Below are positions 9,584-17,878 of a DNA stretch of 64,000 nucleotides, piece by piece. Within the stretch, counting starts at the first letter, position 1, and the number at the start of each line of letters is the position of its first letter. The notes beneath the pieces were generated by a model. It did no database searches and had not been told where the DNA came from. It was given only the letters and a program-made list of their open reading frames with translations. The stretch spans positions 3,014,001 to 3,078,000 of the forward strand of contig NZ_CP015124.1 of the NCBI RefSeq assembly GCF_001678945.1. Reading direction: 5' to 3'. A program made the translations under genes and the position numbers. This DNA is from Phaeobacter gallaeciensis. GTDB lineage: Bacteria > Pseudomonadota > Alphaproteobacteria > Rhodobacterales > Rhodobacteraceae.

Positions 9584-10645
9584 TTAGCGGGTCCAGGGAT
9601 AACCCTTGCTGTCACGCTCTTCGGTGTATTTGGCGATCAGGCCGCGGTATTCCTCCAGGAGGGCCGCACCGTCCATGCCGGATGCGTTCATCTGCTCAAC
9701 CCAGGCGTCAATGTGCTTGGTACCGGCGGCGACCAGCTTGGCACGCTCTTCCTCGGGCAGGGTGAAGACCTCGATACCCTTTTCCTTCATGGTTTCGATG
9801 GCAGCATCGTTCGCGGTGGTGATCAGACGACCGAATTCATCCGCCATGCCGCGACCGGCATCCAGCAGGACCTGCTGCTGGTCTTCGGAAAGGCTGTCAA
9901 AGACGTCCTTGTTCATCAGGATGCCAAGACCGCCGACCTGACCCCAGTTCAGCAGGGTGTAATTGTCCATGACTTCCTGCTGTTTCAGGGCGGTGACAGC
10001 GTAGGAATAACCTTGCGAGCATTCCAGCAGACCGGTGTCCAGACCCTGGTAGGCCTTGTAGATGCTCATGTTGACCATGTTGCCGCCCAGCTCGCCAAAG
10101 ACTTTGCCGTAGGCGCCGGTGCCGCGGATCTTGCGGTCCTTGATGTCTTCGACCGAACGGATCGCATCGCCGGTGCAGCCGATGTGCACGGCTGAGGTGG
10201 TGAAGGTGCCGATGTAAACGAGGTTCTTCTTGGCCAGATCCTCGGCAATCACCGGGGAAGAGCGCATCAGCTCATCCGTGGCGCGCATGCCGACCCAGGC
10301 GTCGGGGTTGTCGAGCGGCAGATCCGCGATGCCATAGGACTGCATTTCCTGCGGGTAGTAGACCGCGATCACGGTGCCGAGGTCGGCAACGCCGTCACCG
10401 ATGGATTGCACGGCGGCATTGGCCTTGAACAGGGCGCCGCCCCATTGCACGTCCACCTTCAGATCGCCGCCCGAGGTCTCGCCAACGGTATCGGCGAACC
10501 ATTGCAGCGCGGCGGCACGGGCGCCGCGATTCGGGCCGGCCTCGCCGTGGATCAGGGTGGTCTGCGCCGAAGCAACGCCGGCAAAGGCCATCAGCGCAGC
10601 GGGCAGCAGGGCGGATTTCAGGCGTGATTTAAACGGGGTATTCAT
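9584..10645 (-). CDS. dctP: TRAP transporter solute-binding protein (DctP family)
   Basis: A 353-residue periplasmic binding protein with a signal peptide (MNTPFKSRLKSALLPAALMA, cleavage likely after ASA). The family's two-lobed fold is recognisable, and RKIRGTG contains the arginine that in most DctP proteins pairs with the substrate carboxylate. The substrate is therefore probably an organic acid. Three cysteines in the mature protein (in HIGCTGD and LLECSQG) are worth noting. The start is fixed by GGAGGAG eight bases upstream. This is the first gene of the leftward operon, and two palindromic operator candidates lie just upstream. Confidence 0.92.
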   Translation of the reverse strand: MNTPFKSRLKSALLPAALMAFAGVASAQTTLIHGEAGPNRGARAAALQWFADTVGETSGGDLKVDVQWGGALFKANAAVQSIGDGVADLGTVIAVYYPQEMQSYGIADLPLDNPDAWVGMRATDELMRSSPVIAEDLAKKNLVYIGTFTTSAVHIGCTGDAIRSVEDIKDRKIRGTGAYGKVFGELGGNMVNMSIYKAYQGLDTGLLECSQGYSYAVTALKQQEVMDNYTLLNWGQVGGLGILMNKDVFDSLSEDQQQVLLDAGRGMADEFGRLITTANDAAIETMKEKGIEVFTLPEEERAKLVAAGTKHIDAWVEQMNASGMDGAALLEEYRGLIAKYTEERDSKGYPWTR

Positions 10646-10665
10646 GACGGTCTCCTCCCAGAGAT

Positions 10666-10701
10666 ATTCCACTATGTAGAATTAAGTTCCGATATAGAGA
10701 A
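10666..10701. promoter_or_regulatory. Tandem candidate IclR operators in the dctP promoter region
   Basis: Two 15-bp imperfect palindromes, TTCCACTATGTAGAA (10667-10681) and TTCCGATATAGAGAA (10687-10701), lie 22 and 42 bases before the dctP start. Their centres are 20 bp apart, about two helical turns. Both share the TTCC-N7-GAA frame and internal TAT with the palindrome downstream of iclR. Cooperative binding of an IclR dimer of dimers is plausible but inferred. Confidence 0.55.
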
Positions 10702-10865
10702 ATTCTTGGCTGATCATGGGGAGAAAGGCAACAGGATTCTTGTGTCGATTGGCGCAGGTGGCTGACGCAAGGTCAGTTGCTGCATCGCAGCACTGACGGT
10801 GCAGGCGGAGGGCTTCAGCCTCAAACCTGCAGAAATCCAATGGAAAACGGGAAAGGGGTGGAAAT

Positions 10866-11933
10866 TCAGCCGAGAAAGTCGCGGGCGCGGGCGTTCTTCA
10901 GCGTTTCCTGTGGGGTACACCCATAGCGTGTCTTGTAGTATTGTGAGAACCGCCCGAGATGGGTCATGCCCCAGCGTTCGGCCACTTCGGTGACGCTGGC
11001 CTCTCGCCGCCCCTGCAGCAGATCCTCGTGTGCCCGCTGCAGACGGATGTCACGCAGATAGGCCATGGGCGCCATCGACAGGAAGCGTTTGAACCCCAGT
11101 TGCAGGTTGCGCGCGCTGACCCCGGCATAGGCGGCGATCTCGTCGATATCCAGCGGCCGGTCGAGGTTGGCCAGCATATAGGCCTGCGCCCGGCGCACAT
11201 GGCCGGGAATGACCGAGGAGGTCACCCGCCGCAGCTGGCCGGAATAGTTGTGCCGATGCGCCTCCAGCAGGCCGGTCATCACCGTGTTTTCCATGTAATG
11301 CGTCAGCAGCGGGCTGGGATTTGCCGAAACGGCGGACGGGGCAGGGAATGGGGCGCTGGGGGACAGGGCAGGATCCCGCGCCTGTTCCGCATCCGCCACC
11401 AGCAGATGCACCAAGCGCAGCAGCCGGGTCCCGGCGGCGCTGGTCAGATCCAGCGCCCCTTCGAATGCGATGGGTTGATCGGTGGTGAGGCCGAGATTGG
11501 CATTGGCGTGGGCGGTCAGCGCCCGTCGGCTGATCTGCAACAGCAGCTGCTTGCAGCCTTCCTCCCAGATCATCGTGGTTTCCCGGTGCGGGTTCAGCAC
11601 CGCCGCTCGCCCCGCATCGCTGGTATAGCGATCAGCGCCGTTGACGATGGCGGCGCTGCCGCTGACCGGGATCTGCACCAGATAGAACTGATCCAGACAT
11701 CCCGGTACGATCTGCGTCTTGGCGCCATATTCGATATAGTTCAGCGACACACGTTCCCCGGGGACATGGTGGTGCCGCGCCTGGAATGGCGCCTTGCCAA
11801 TGGTATTGAGCTGATGCGGACAGAAAATGCGGCCGACGGCCTCCCGGGCCTCGTCCAGATCGTGGGTGCGGAACCGCGCAAACCGCGCAAGCGGTACTGC
11901 CGGTTCCCGGAATGTCTCCTGCGGGCCTGGCAT
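10866..11933 (-). CDS. AraC/XylS-family transcriptional regulator
   Basis: A 355-residue regulator. The N-terminal two thirds resemble the AraC-binding-like sensor domain found in XylS-type regulators of aromatic degradation. The C-terminal 100 residues hold two helix-turn-helix units (DIDEIAAYAGVSARNLQLGF and SVTEVAERWGMTHLGRFSQY), ending in the conserved FxxYYKxxYGCTPQE pattern. It is divergent from the SDR-styA-styB operon. Direct repeats with XylS-box layout lie between them, so it probably activates that operon. The inducer is unknown. Confidence 0.88.
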   Translation of the reverse strand: MPGPQETFREPAVPLARFARFRTHDLDEAREAVGRIFCPHQLNTIGKAPFQARHHHVPGERVSLNYIEYGAKTQIVPGCLDQFYLVQIPVSGSAAIVNGADRYTSDAGRAAVLNPHRETTMIWEEGCKQLLLQISRRALTAHANANLGLTTDQPIAFEGALDLTSAAGTRLLRLVHLLVADAEQARDPALSPSAPFPAPSAVSANPSPLLTHYMENTVMTGLLEAHRHNYSGQLRRVTSSVIPGHVRRAQAYMLANLDRPLDIDEIAAYAGVSARNLQLGFKRFLSMAPMAYLRDIRLQRAHEDLLQGRREASVTEVAERWGMTHLGRFSQYYKTRYGCTPQETLKNARARDFLG

Positions 11934-12003
11934 CTGTCGTCCTGTTGAACCTGCCCCTGCATAGCACGGTTTCCGTCATTCCACCTAGGGCGACGCAGAT
12001 TTC

Positions 12004-12038
12004 TTCGTTTTTTGGATAATGGCTGCGCCTATCGGATA
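12004..12038 (+). promoter_or_regulatory. XylS-like direct-repeat operator before the SDR-styA-styB operon
   Basis: Two direct repeats have the shape of a XylS box (TGCA-N6-GGNTA): TTCG-T6-GGATA at 12004-12018 and TGCG-CCTATC-GGATA at 12024-12038. Their period is 20 bp, close to the known XylS-box spacing. They sit between the divergent araC-type gene and the SDR gene. The second box matches the XylS consensus with one mismatch. Function is inferred. Confidence 0.5.
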
Positions 12039-12115
12039 GCCGGAGACCGATGCGGCGGGAAACCTGTCTTTCACAACTGCACAAGAACCACAACAGCACG
12101 ACAGGGATATGACAG

Positions 12116-12892
12116 ATGAAGGGACTGGACGGCAAGGTTGCCATCATTCCAGGCGGCGCCACCAAGATCGGCGCAGCCATCGCACAGGCGTTCCGCGCCG
12201 CGGGCACAAAGGTAATGATCGCCGACATCAATGAAGAGGCAGGTCAGGCGCTGGTCGCGGATGGCATCGCCTTTTGCAAGACCAACCTGCGCGAGGATGA
12301 TGACATCGCGGCGCTGGTCGCGGCCACCAAGAAAGAATTCGGGCGCATCGACTTTCTGGTCAACGTGGCCTGTTCCTACCTCGACAACGGCGCGGAATCG
12401 ACCCGGGCGGAGTGGCTGGAAAGCCTTGATGTGAATATCGTCGGCTCGGTCATGCTGATGCAGGCCGCGCATGAAGAACTGGCCAAGAACCGCGGCGCCA
12501 TCGTCAATTTCGGCTCGATCTCGGCGCGTGTCGCGCAAAAGGGTCGCTGGCTCTATCCGGTGTCCAAGGCCGCGATCCTGCAGCTGACGCGCAATCAGGC
12601 GATGGATCTGGCGCCCGATGGCATTCGCGTCAACGCGGTCAGCCCCGGCTGGACATGGTCCAACATCATGGATGAGCTGACCGGCGGCGACCGGGAGAAA
12701 ACCGACAGCGTGGCCAAGCCGTTCCACCTTCTGGGGCGCACCGGCAACCCCGAGGAAGTCGCCAATTCGGTGCTGTTCCTCTGCTCGGACGAGGCGGGCT
12801 TCATCACCGGCACCGATATCCGCGTCGACGGGGGCTATACCGCGATGGGGCCGGAACGCGACGAAGAAGCCATCGCCCAGCTGATGGCCTGA
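12116..12892 (+). CDS. SDR-family NAD(P)-dependent oxidoreductase
   Basis: A 258-residue classical short-chain dehydrogenase/reductase. The cofactor-binding turn reads GGATKIG rather than the usual TGxxxGIG. The structural asparagine motif reads NVACS instead of NNAG, and the catalytic YxxxK is YPVSK, with serine in the preceding FGSIS. The C-terminal VDGGYT is typical. As the first gene of an operon with styA-like and flavin reductase genes, it probably oxidises or reduces a hydroxyl or carbonyl made by the monooxygenase. The unusual cofactor turn suggests a divergent subfamily. Confidence 0.88.
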   Translation: MKGLDGKVAIIPGGATKIGAAIAQAFRAAGTKVMIADINEEAGQALVADGIAFCKTNLREDDDIAALVAATKKEFGRIDFLVNVACSYLDNGAESTRAEWLESLDVNIVGSVMLMQAAHEELAKNRGAIVNFGSISARVAQKGRWLYPVSKAAILQLTRNQAMDLAPDGIRVNAVSPGWTWSNIMDELTGGDREKTDSVAKPFHLLGRTGNPEEVANSVLFLCSDEAGFITGTDIRVDGGYTAMGPERDEEAIAQLMA

Positions 12893-12930
12893 GCCTGCGC
12901 ATAAAAACAAACCGACAGGGAGTAACAACC

Positions 12931-14166
12931 ATGAGAAAAATCACCATCATCGGTGGCGGCCAGTCCGGACTGCAACTGGGCCTTGGCCTGTTGAAACAGG
13001 GCTACAAGGTCCGCATCGTGCAGAACCGCACCGCCGAAGACATCAAGACCGGCCGCGTCATGTCCAGCCAGTGCATGTTCGGCGAATCGGTACAGAACGA
13101 GCGCGATCTCGGTATTGATTTCTGGACCGAGGACCAGTGCCCCCCGGTCGAAGGCATTTCCTTTGCCGTGCCGCACCCCGAAGAGGCAGGCGCCAAGGCG
13201 ATCGATTGGACCGGGCGGCTGGACCGCTTTGCCTATTCGGTGGACCAGCGGGTCAAGATCCCGGTCTGGCTTGAGGAATTCGAACGCCTCGGCGGCCAGC
13301 TGGTCATCAAGGAAGCCGGCATCAGCGATCTGGAGCTTTATGCGCGTGAAGACGATCTGGTGCTGGTCGCCTCGGGCAAGGGCGACGTGGGTCGGCTGTT
13401 TGAACGCGACGCGGAAAAATCCCCCTATGACAAACCGATGCGGGCACTGGCGCTGACTTATGTCACCGGCATGACCCCGCGCCCCGAGCATTCGGCGGTC
13501 TGTTTCAACCTGATCCCGGGCGTTGGCGAGTATTTTGTCTTCCCGGCGCTGACCACAACCGGCCCTTGCGAGATCATGGTGTTTGAAGGCGTGCCGGGCG
13601 GTCCGATGGATTGCTGGGGCGATGTGAAATCCCCCGAACAGCATCTGGCGAAATCCAAGGAAATCCTGTCGACCTTCCTGCCCTGGGAGGCAGAGCGGTG
13701 CACCAATATCGAGCTGACCGACGACAACGGCATCCTGGCTGGTCGCTTTCCGCCGACGGTGCGCAAACCGGTGGCGACGCTGCCCTCGGGTGCCAAGGTT
13801 CTGGGCATCGGCGATGCGGTCTGTCTCAACGATCCGATCACCGGGCAGGGCTCCAACAACGCCTCCAAGGCGGCCAAGGTCTATATGGACCGGATCCTAG
13901 CGCGGGACGATCTGCCCTTTGACGAGGCCTGGATGCAGGGCACCTTCAACGCCTATTGGGACTATGCGCAATGGGTGGTGAACTGGACCAACATGATGCT
14001 GCTGCCGCCGCCGCCGCATGTGCTCAACATCATGGGCACCGCCTGCGCAGAGCCGCGTCTGGCCAACCGGATCACCAACGGGTTCGACGATCCGCGCGAC
14101 TTCTTCCCGTGGTTTGCCGATCCGCAGGCGGCAGAGGCCTATCTGTCGCAATTGCAGGCGGCCTGA
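12931..14166 (+). CDS. StyA-like FAD-dependent monooxygenase (styrene/indole monooxygenase family)
   Basis: A 411-residue group E flavoprotein monooxygenase that uses FADH2 supplied by a separate reductase. The Rossmann motif IIGGGQSG is at about residues 6-13. The second FAD contact, GIGDAVCLNDPITGQGSNNA, is typical of StyA and of indole oxygenases, and the length matches the family (about 415). The start has GGGAG upstream. The flavin reductase gene follows three bases later, so the pair forms a two-component epoxidase/hydroxylase. Family members convert styrene or indole to epoxides. No downstream styrene genes (styC, styD) are present, so the natural substrate is uncertain. Confidence 0.88.
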   Translation: MRKITIIGGGQSGLQLGLGLLKQGYKVRIVQNRTAEDIKTGRVMSSQCMFGESVQNERDLGIDFWTEDQCPPVEGISFAVPHPEEAGAKAIDWTGRLDRFAYSVDQRVKIPVWLEEFERLGGQLVIKEAGISDLELYAREDDLVLVASGKGDVGRLFERDAEKSPYDKPMRALALTYVTGMTPRPEHSAVCFNLIPGVGEYFVFPALTTTGPCEIMVFEGVPGGPMDCWGDVKSPEQHLAKSKEILSTFLPWEAERCTNIELTDDNGILAGRFPPTVRKPVATLPSGAKVLGIGDAVCLNDPITGQGSNNASKAAKVYMDRILARDDLPFDEAWMQGTFNAYWDYAQWVVNWTNMMLLPPPPHVLNIMGTACAEPRLANRITNGFDDPRDFFPWFADPQAAEAYLSQLQAA

Positions 14167-14169
14167 GGC

Positions 14170-14676
14170 ATGGGCATGAGCGTCGATCCAGCCAGCTTCC
14201 GTTCGGCGATGGCGCGGTTTCCGGGGGCGGTGACGGTGATCACCGCCTTGTCGGGACCCGAAGCAGGGCGGGAACGCCGGGGCATCACTGCCACCGCCGT
14301 CTGTTCGGTTTCGGCCGAGCCGCCCAGCCTTCTGGTCTGCGTCAACCGCGCCACCGGCACTGGCGCCGCGATCCGGGAAACCGGGCGGTTCAACGTCAAC
14401 CTGCTGGCCAAACCAGACGACCAGCTGGCACTGCAATTCGCGGGGCAGGGCGGGGCCACCGGCGAAGAGAAATTTGCCGAGGGCGATTGGCAGGAGGACT
14501 CCCGCGGCCTGCCACGCCTTGCCTCTGCGCTATTGTGTTTCTCCTGCGAGGTGAGCGAAGCGACCGAGGCGGGCAGCCATACGGTATTCATCGGTGAGAT
14601 CACCGATATCGCCCACGGCGATGGCGAGCCGCTGCTGTATGAACGGTCGGGGTTCCAATGTCTGGCCCCGATTTGA
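14170..14676 (+). CDS. Flavin reductase (StyB/HpaC-like)
   Basis: A 168-residue NAD(P)H:flavin oxidoreductase of the HpaC-like split-barrel family. The conserved run begins FPGAVTVITA, passes through GITATAVCSVSAEPPSLLVC and ends with the FIGEI strand. It would provide reduced FAD to the StyA-like oxygenase encoded immediately upstream. The first ATG (MGMS) is used; the second ATG two codons later is equally possible. It is convergent with the hydroxyacid dehydrogenase gene, with 19 bases between their stops and no clear hairpin there. Confidence 0.88.
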   Translation: MGMSVDPASFRSAMARFPGAVTVITALSGPEAGRERRGITATAVCSVSAEPPSLLVCVNRATGTGAAIRETGRFNVNLLAKPDDQLALQFAGQGGATGEEKFAEGDWQEDSRGLPRLASALLCFSCEVSEATEAGSHTVFIGEITDIAHGDGEPLLYERSGFQCLAPI

Positions 14677-14695
14677 ACACTGGTTTTCGGGCGCG

Positions 14696-15631
14696 TCAGT
14701 AACCGCGCGCCCGGTCCACCTCGTGCAGCAGCGCCTGACCGGTGCCAAGGCGGCGCAGGTTCTCCACCACATCCCCCAGCGCATCCCCCAGATGCCAGCC
14801 CGACACATGCGGGGTGATGGTCACACGCGGGTGGCGCCACAGCGGATCATCTTGGGGCAGGGGTTCCGTGCACAAGACATCCAGCACCGCATGACCGGGC
14901 GTGCCGCGATCCAGCGCTGCGATCAGGGCGGGTTCATCAATCAGATCGCCGCGCCCGGCGTTGATCAGCACCGCGCCGGGTTTCATCGCCGCCAGCAGCT
15001 CCGCATCCATCAGCCCGCGCGTATCGGTGGTCGAGGGCAGGATGGCGCAGACGTAATCGCATTGCCCCAGCATCTGCGGTAGCGCCTCCGCGCCATGGTG
15101 ACAGGTGATGCCTTCGATCTCCTTGGGGGAGCGGCTCCAGCCGTGAACCTGAAAGCCAAGGCTCGCCATCAGTCGCGCGGTCAGCCCGCCGATATGACCA
15201 AGGCCAAGAACGCCGACCGTTGTCATATGGGTGCGTTTCGGGGCCACCGAATCCCATTCGGCCCGGGCCTGCGCTGCCGCGTGATGCAGCAGGTTGCGCT
15301 GTTCGCGCAAAATATAGGCGAGACAGTATTCCGCGATTTCGCGGGCGGGTTCTTCCGGCTTCAGCCGCGCCACGCGCACATGCGGTGCCACGGTGGGGTG
15401 GTTGACGATGGTTTCGACCCCGGCGCCCAGTTTCTGCACCAGTTGCAGGTTGGGCAGCTGTGCGGCGATGTCGGTTTTCAGCGAAGACACGGCCAGCATG
15501 GTGATCTCATCCAGATTGCCGGGGTTCGACGCCGGGCGGATATCCGAGCCGGGGCTGAGCGCGCGCAGCTCTTCTGCCAGCTCTTCCTCGGTGAACCAGC
15601 CGCCATGTCCGATGCTGATAAGTAGTGCCAT
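14696..15631 (-). CDS. D-2-hydroxyacid dehydrogenase (glyoxylate/hydroxypyruvate reductase A type)
   Basis: A 311-residue NAD(P)-dependent enzyme. The Rossmann motif GVLGLGHIGG is followed by GWSRS, whose arginine/serine suggests NADPH preference. The catalytic residues are visible: arginine in NAGRGDLID, glutamate in LCTEPLP and histidine in TPHVSGW. The short N-terminal domain and the HVSGWH ending fit the GhrA subgroup. It lies in the opposite direction to both neighbours, inside the catabolic island, and could reduce a 2-oxoacid by-product. Its link to the surrounding pathway is only positional. Confidence 0.85.
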   Translation of the reverse strand: MALLISIGHGGWFTEEELAEELRALSPGSDIRPASNPGNLDEITMLAVSSLKTDIAAQLPNLQLVQKLGAGVETIVNHPTVAPHVRVARLKPEEPAREIAEYCLAYILREQRNLLHHAAAQARAEWDSVAPKRTHMTTVGVLGLGHIGGLTARLMASLGFQVHGWSRSPKEIEGITCHHGAEALPQMLGQCDYVCAILPSTTDTRGLMDAELLAAMKPGAVLINAGRGDLIDEPALIAALDRGTPGHAVLDVLCTEPLPQDDPLWRHPRVTITPHVSGWHLGDALGDVVENLRRLGTGQALLHEVDRARGY

Positions 15632-15668
15632 TCGCTCTGTTTCCTTCCGTTACTTCCGTACCGTCTGC

Positions 15669-15687
15669 CTGTTACGTTCCGTCACAG
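15669..15687. promoter_or_regulatory. Palindrome in the divergent hydroxyacid dehydrogenase/acyl-CoA dehydrogenase promoter
   Basis: CTGTTACG-TTC-CGTCACAG is a 19-bp palindrome with one mismatched pair. It is accompanied by three TTCCGT words between 15645 and 15682. It lies between two divergent genes, as an operator would. No TetR- or GntR-type regulator gene is adjacent in the window, so the binding protein is unknown. Confidence 0.3.
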
Positions 15688-15754
15688 TGCTGGACAGCGT
15701 TCGCGCGACTAAGCCATGATTTCAGCCAAAGCGAAAGGCGCAGGGAGGAAGGTC

Positions 15755-16990
15755 ATGGATATGAATTTTGGGATGCGGGAAGAGAACCGCAAGCTGCTGG
15801 ATCGGGTCGCAGCGATGGTGCGTGATGAGATCATGCCGCTGGAGGCCGAATACCAGGCCGAGATCGGCAAGGGCGACCGCTGGACCTATACAGAGCGTCA
15901 GGCAGAGATCCTTGAAGGGCTGAAGGCCAAGGCGAAAGCTGCCGGTCTGTGGAACTTCTGGCTGACCGACAGCGACCGTGGCTTTGGCCTCACCACCGTG
16001 GAATACGCGCATTTTGCCGAGGAAATGGGCAAGACGCCGCTAGGCTCCGAAGTGTTCAACTGTTCAGCTCCCGATACCGGCAATATGGAAGTCTTCGAGC
16101 GCTACGGTACCGAAAAGATGAAGAAGGAATGGCTGGCGCCGCTTCTGGAGGGGGAAATCCGCTCCGCCTATCTGATGACCGAGCCGGAAGTTGCATCTTC
16201 CGATGCCACCAATATCGACATGTCCTGCGTGCGCGATGGCGATGACTATGTCTTGAACGGTGAAAAATACTGGGCCTCGGGGGCAGGTGATCCGCGCTGC
16301 AAGGTCTATATCGTGATGGTGAAAACCGGCGGAGACGATCTGCCCAAACACGGGCGCCATTCGATGATCGTGGTGCCTGCCGATGCGCCAGGCATCGAGA
16401 TCCTGCGCCCGATGGAGGTCTTTGGCCACGACGATGCACCCCATGGCCACATGCACCTGCGCTTCACCAACGTGCGCGTTCCGGCCGAGAGCCTGCTGGT
16501 CGGCGAAGGACGCGGCTTCGAGATCGCCCAGGGGCGTCTTGGGCCGGGCCGTATCCACCATTGCATGCGCTCGATTGGTCAGGCCGAGTCGGCGCTGGAG
16601 CTGATGTGCCGCCGCTCTCTCGAGAAAGAAGCCTTTGGCAAGAAGCTGGCGCAGCTGGGGGCCAACTACGATATCATCGCAGAATGCCGCATGGAGATCG
16701 AGATGGCGCGGCTTCTGTGCCTCAAGGCGGCCTGGATGATGGATCAGGGCGATGCACGCGCCGCGGCGCCGCATATCTCGCAGATCAAGGTGGTTGCCCC
16801 CCGGGTTGCGCTGAAGGTGCTGGACGAGGCGATGCAGATGCACGGCGGTCAGGGCATTTCTCAGGACACGCCGCTGGCCATGGGCTGGACCTGGCAGCGG
16901 GCGCTGCGCTTTGCCGACGGGCCGGATGCGGTGCACCGCCGTCAGGTGGCACGGACCGAGCTGAAGAAATACACGCAGGAAAAGGTCTGA
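15755..16990 (+). CDS. Acyl-CoA dehydrogenase (ACAD10/11-like)
   Basis: A 411-residue FAD-dependent acyl-CoA dehydrogenase. It has the central YLMTEPEVASSDATNI segment, the FTNVRVPAESLL loop, the RIHHCMRSIGQAE helix and QMHGGQGISQDTPL near the C-terminus. These features resemble the ACAD10/11-like group, which acts on unusual or bulky acyl-CoAs rather than on straight fatty acids. The start is chosen because AGGGAGGAAGG stands just before this ATG. An upstream in-frame ATG adds 13 poorly conserved residues. A TesB-like thioesterase gene starts five bases after the stop. Confidence 0.9.
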   Translation: MDMNFGMREENRKLLDRVAAMVRDEIMPLEAEYQAEIGKGDRWTYTERQAEILEGLKAKAKAAGLWNFWLTDSDRGFGLTTVEYAHFAEEMGKTPLGSEVFNCSAPDTGNMEVFERYGTEKMKKEWLAPLLEGEIRSAYLMTEPEVASSDATNIDMSCVRDGDDYVLNGEKYWASGAGDPRCKVYIVMVKTGGDDLPKHGRHSMIVVPADAPGIEILRPMEVFGHDDAPHGHMHLRFTNVRVPAESLLVGEGRGFEIAQGRLGPGRIHHCMRSIGQAESALELMCRRSLEKEAFGKKLAQLGANYDIIAECRMEIEMARLLCLKAAWMMDQGDARAAAPHISQIKVVAPRVALKVLDEAMQMHGGQGISQDTPLAMGWTWQRALRFADGPDAVHRRQVARTELKKYTQEKV

Positions 16991-16995
16991 GGCTG

Positions 16996-17811
16996 ATGTC
17001 AAAGGCGCAGTCGTCGAACGCCCTGTCGGCGGCGCCGTTCTTTTCCCAGCGCGCCGATGGCGCCTTTGTCGGCAATGACCCGGCCCGGGGTCCCTGGTCC
17101 CCGGATCATTGCCACGCCGGTCCGGTCACCGGGCTGGTGGCGCGGGCGGCAGAGCAGGCGGTGGGGCCGGGCAAGATGCTGACCCGGCTCACCCTCGATA
17201 TCCTGCGCCCCCTGCCGCTGGCGGGGCTTTGGGTGGCGGCGGAAACCACCCGCCACACCCGGACGCTGGCAACCACTTCGGTGACTGTCCACGATGACGA
17301 CGGGACGCTCTGCGTGCGGGCCTCTTCGATGCATCTGGTCGAGAAGGATCTGGGACAGGTGCCGACGGCGCCGGTCACGCCCCTGCGGCTGGAGGAGGCC
17401 ACGCCCGGCGATTTCACCATCGGCGCCGGGCTGCACGACAGGCCCTATTTCGGGCAGTTTCTGGATGTTGCCTACCCACCGGGGGCGGGCTTTGGCCCTG
17501 GCCCCAAGGCGATGTGGATGCGCACGACGACGCTGCTGGAGGGAGAGGAGCAGTCGCCGATCCAGTCGCTTTGCGCGCTTGCCGATTGCGGCAATGGTAT
17601 CTCCTGGAACGCGCGTCCGGCCGAAATGGGCTTCATGAACACCGACCTGACCCTGCATGTGCACCGCGCCCCGGAAAGCGACTGGCTGGCCTCCGATTCC
17701 GTGTCGCATTGGCACGGCACCGGCATCGGCATGTCGCAATCGGTCCTGCAGGACACCAAAGGGCCGGTCGCGACCGCCTTGCAGACCCTGGTGCTGCACC
17801 CGCCCACCTGA
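16996..17811 (+). CDS. TesB-like double-hotdog acyl-CoA thioesterase
   Basis: A 271-residue protein. The N-terminal hotdog is recognisable by WSPDHCHAGPVTGLVARAAE and the C-terminal hotdog by LTLHVHRAPESDWLASDS, as in TesB and fungal-type acyl-CoA thioesterases. It is co-oriented with the acyl-CoA dehydrogenase and five bases behind it, indicating translational coupling. A longer reading frame runs upstream through the dehydrogenase gene, but the ATG after that stop is the sensible start. It would release the free acid or recycle CoA from the product of the dehydrogenase. Confidence 0.82.
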   Translation: MSKAQSSNALSAAPFFSQRADGAFVGNDPARGPWSPDHCHAGPVTGLVARAAEQAVGPGKMLTRLTLDILRPLPLAGLWVAAETTRHTRTLATTSVTVHDDDGTLCVRASSMHLVEKDLGQVPTAPVTPLRLEEATPGDFTIGAGLHDRPYFGQFLDVAYPPGAGFGPGPKAMWMRTTTLLEGEEQSPIQSLCALADCGNGISWNARPAEMGFMNTDLTLHVHRAPESDWLASDSVSHWHGTGIGMSQSVLQDTKGPVATALQTLVLHPPT

Positions 17812-17878
17812 GGTTGCGGCGGGGCAGGGCTCCCGCCTGTTTGCAGCATTCTGCGAATGCTCCGCACAGTTGGGCGTG

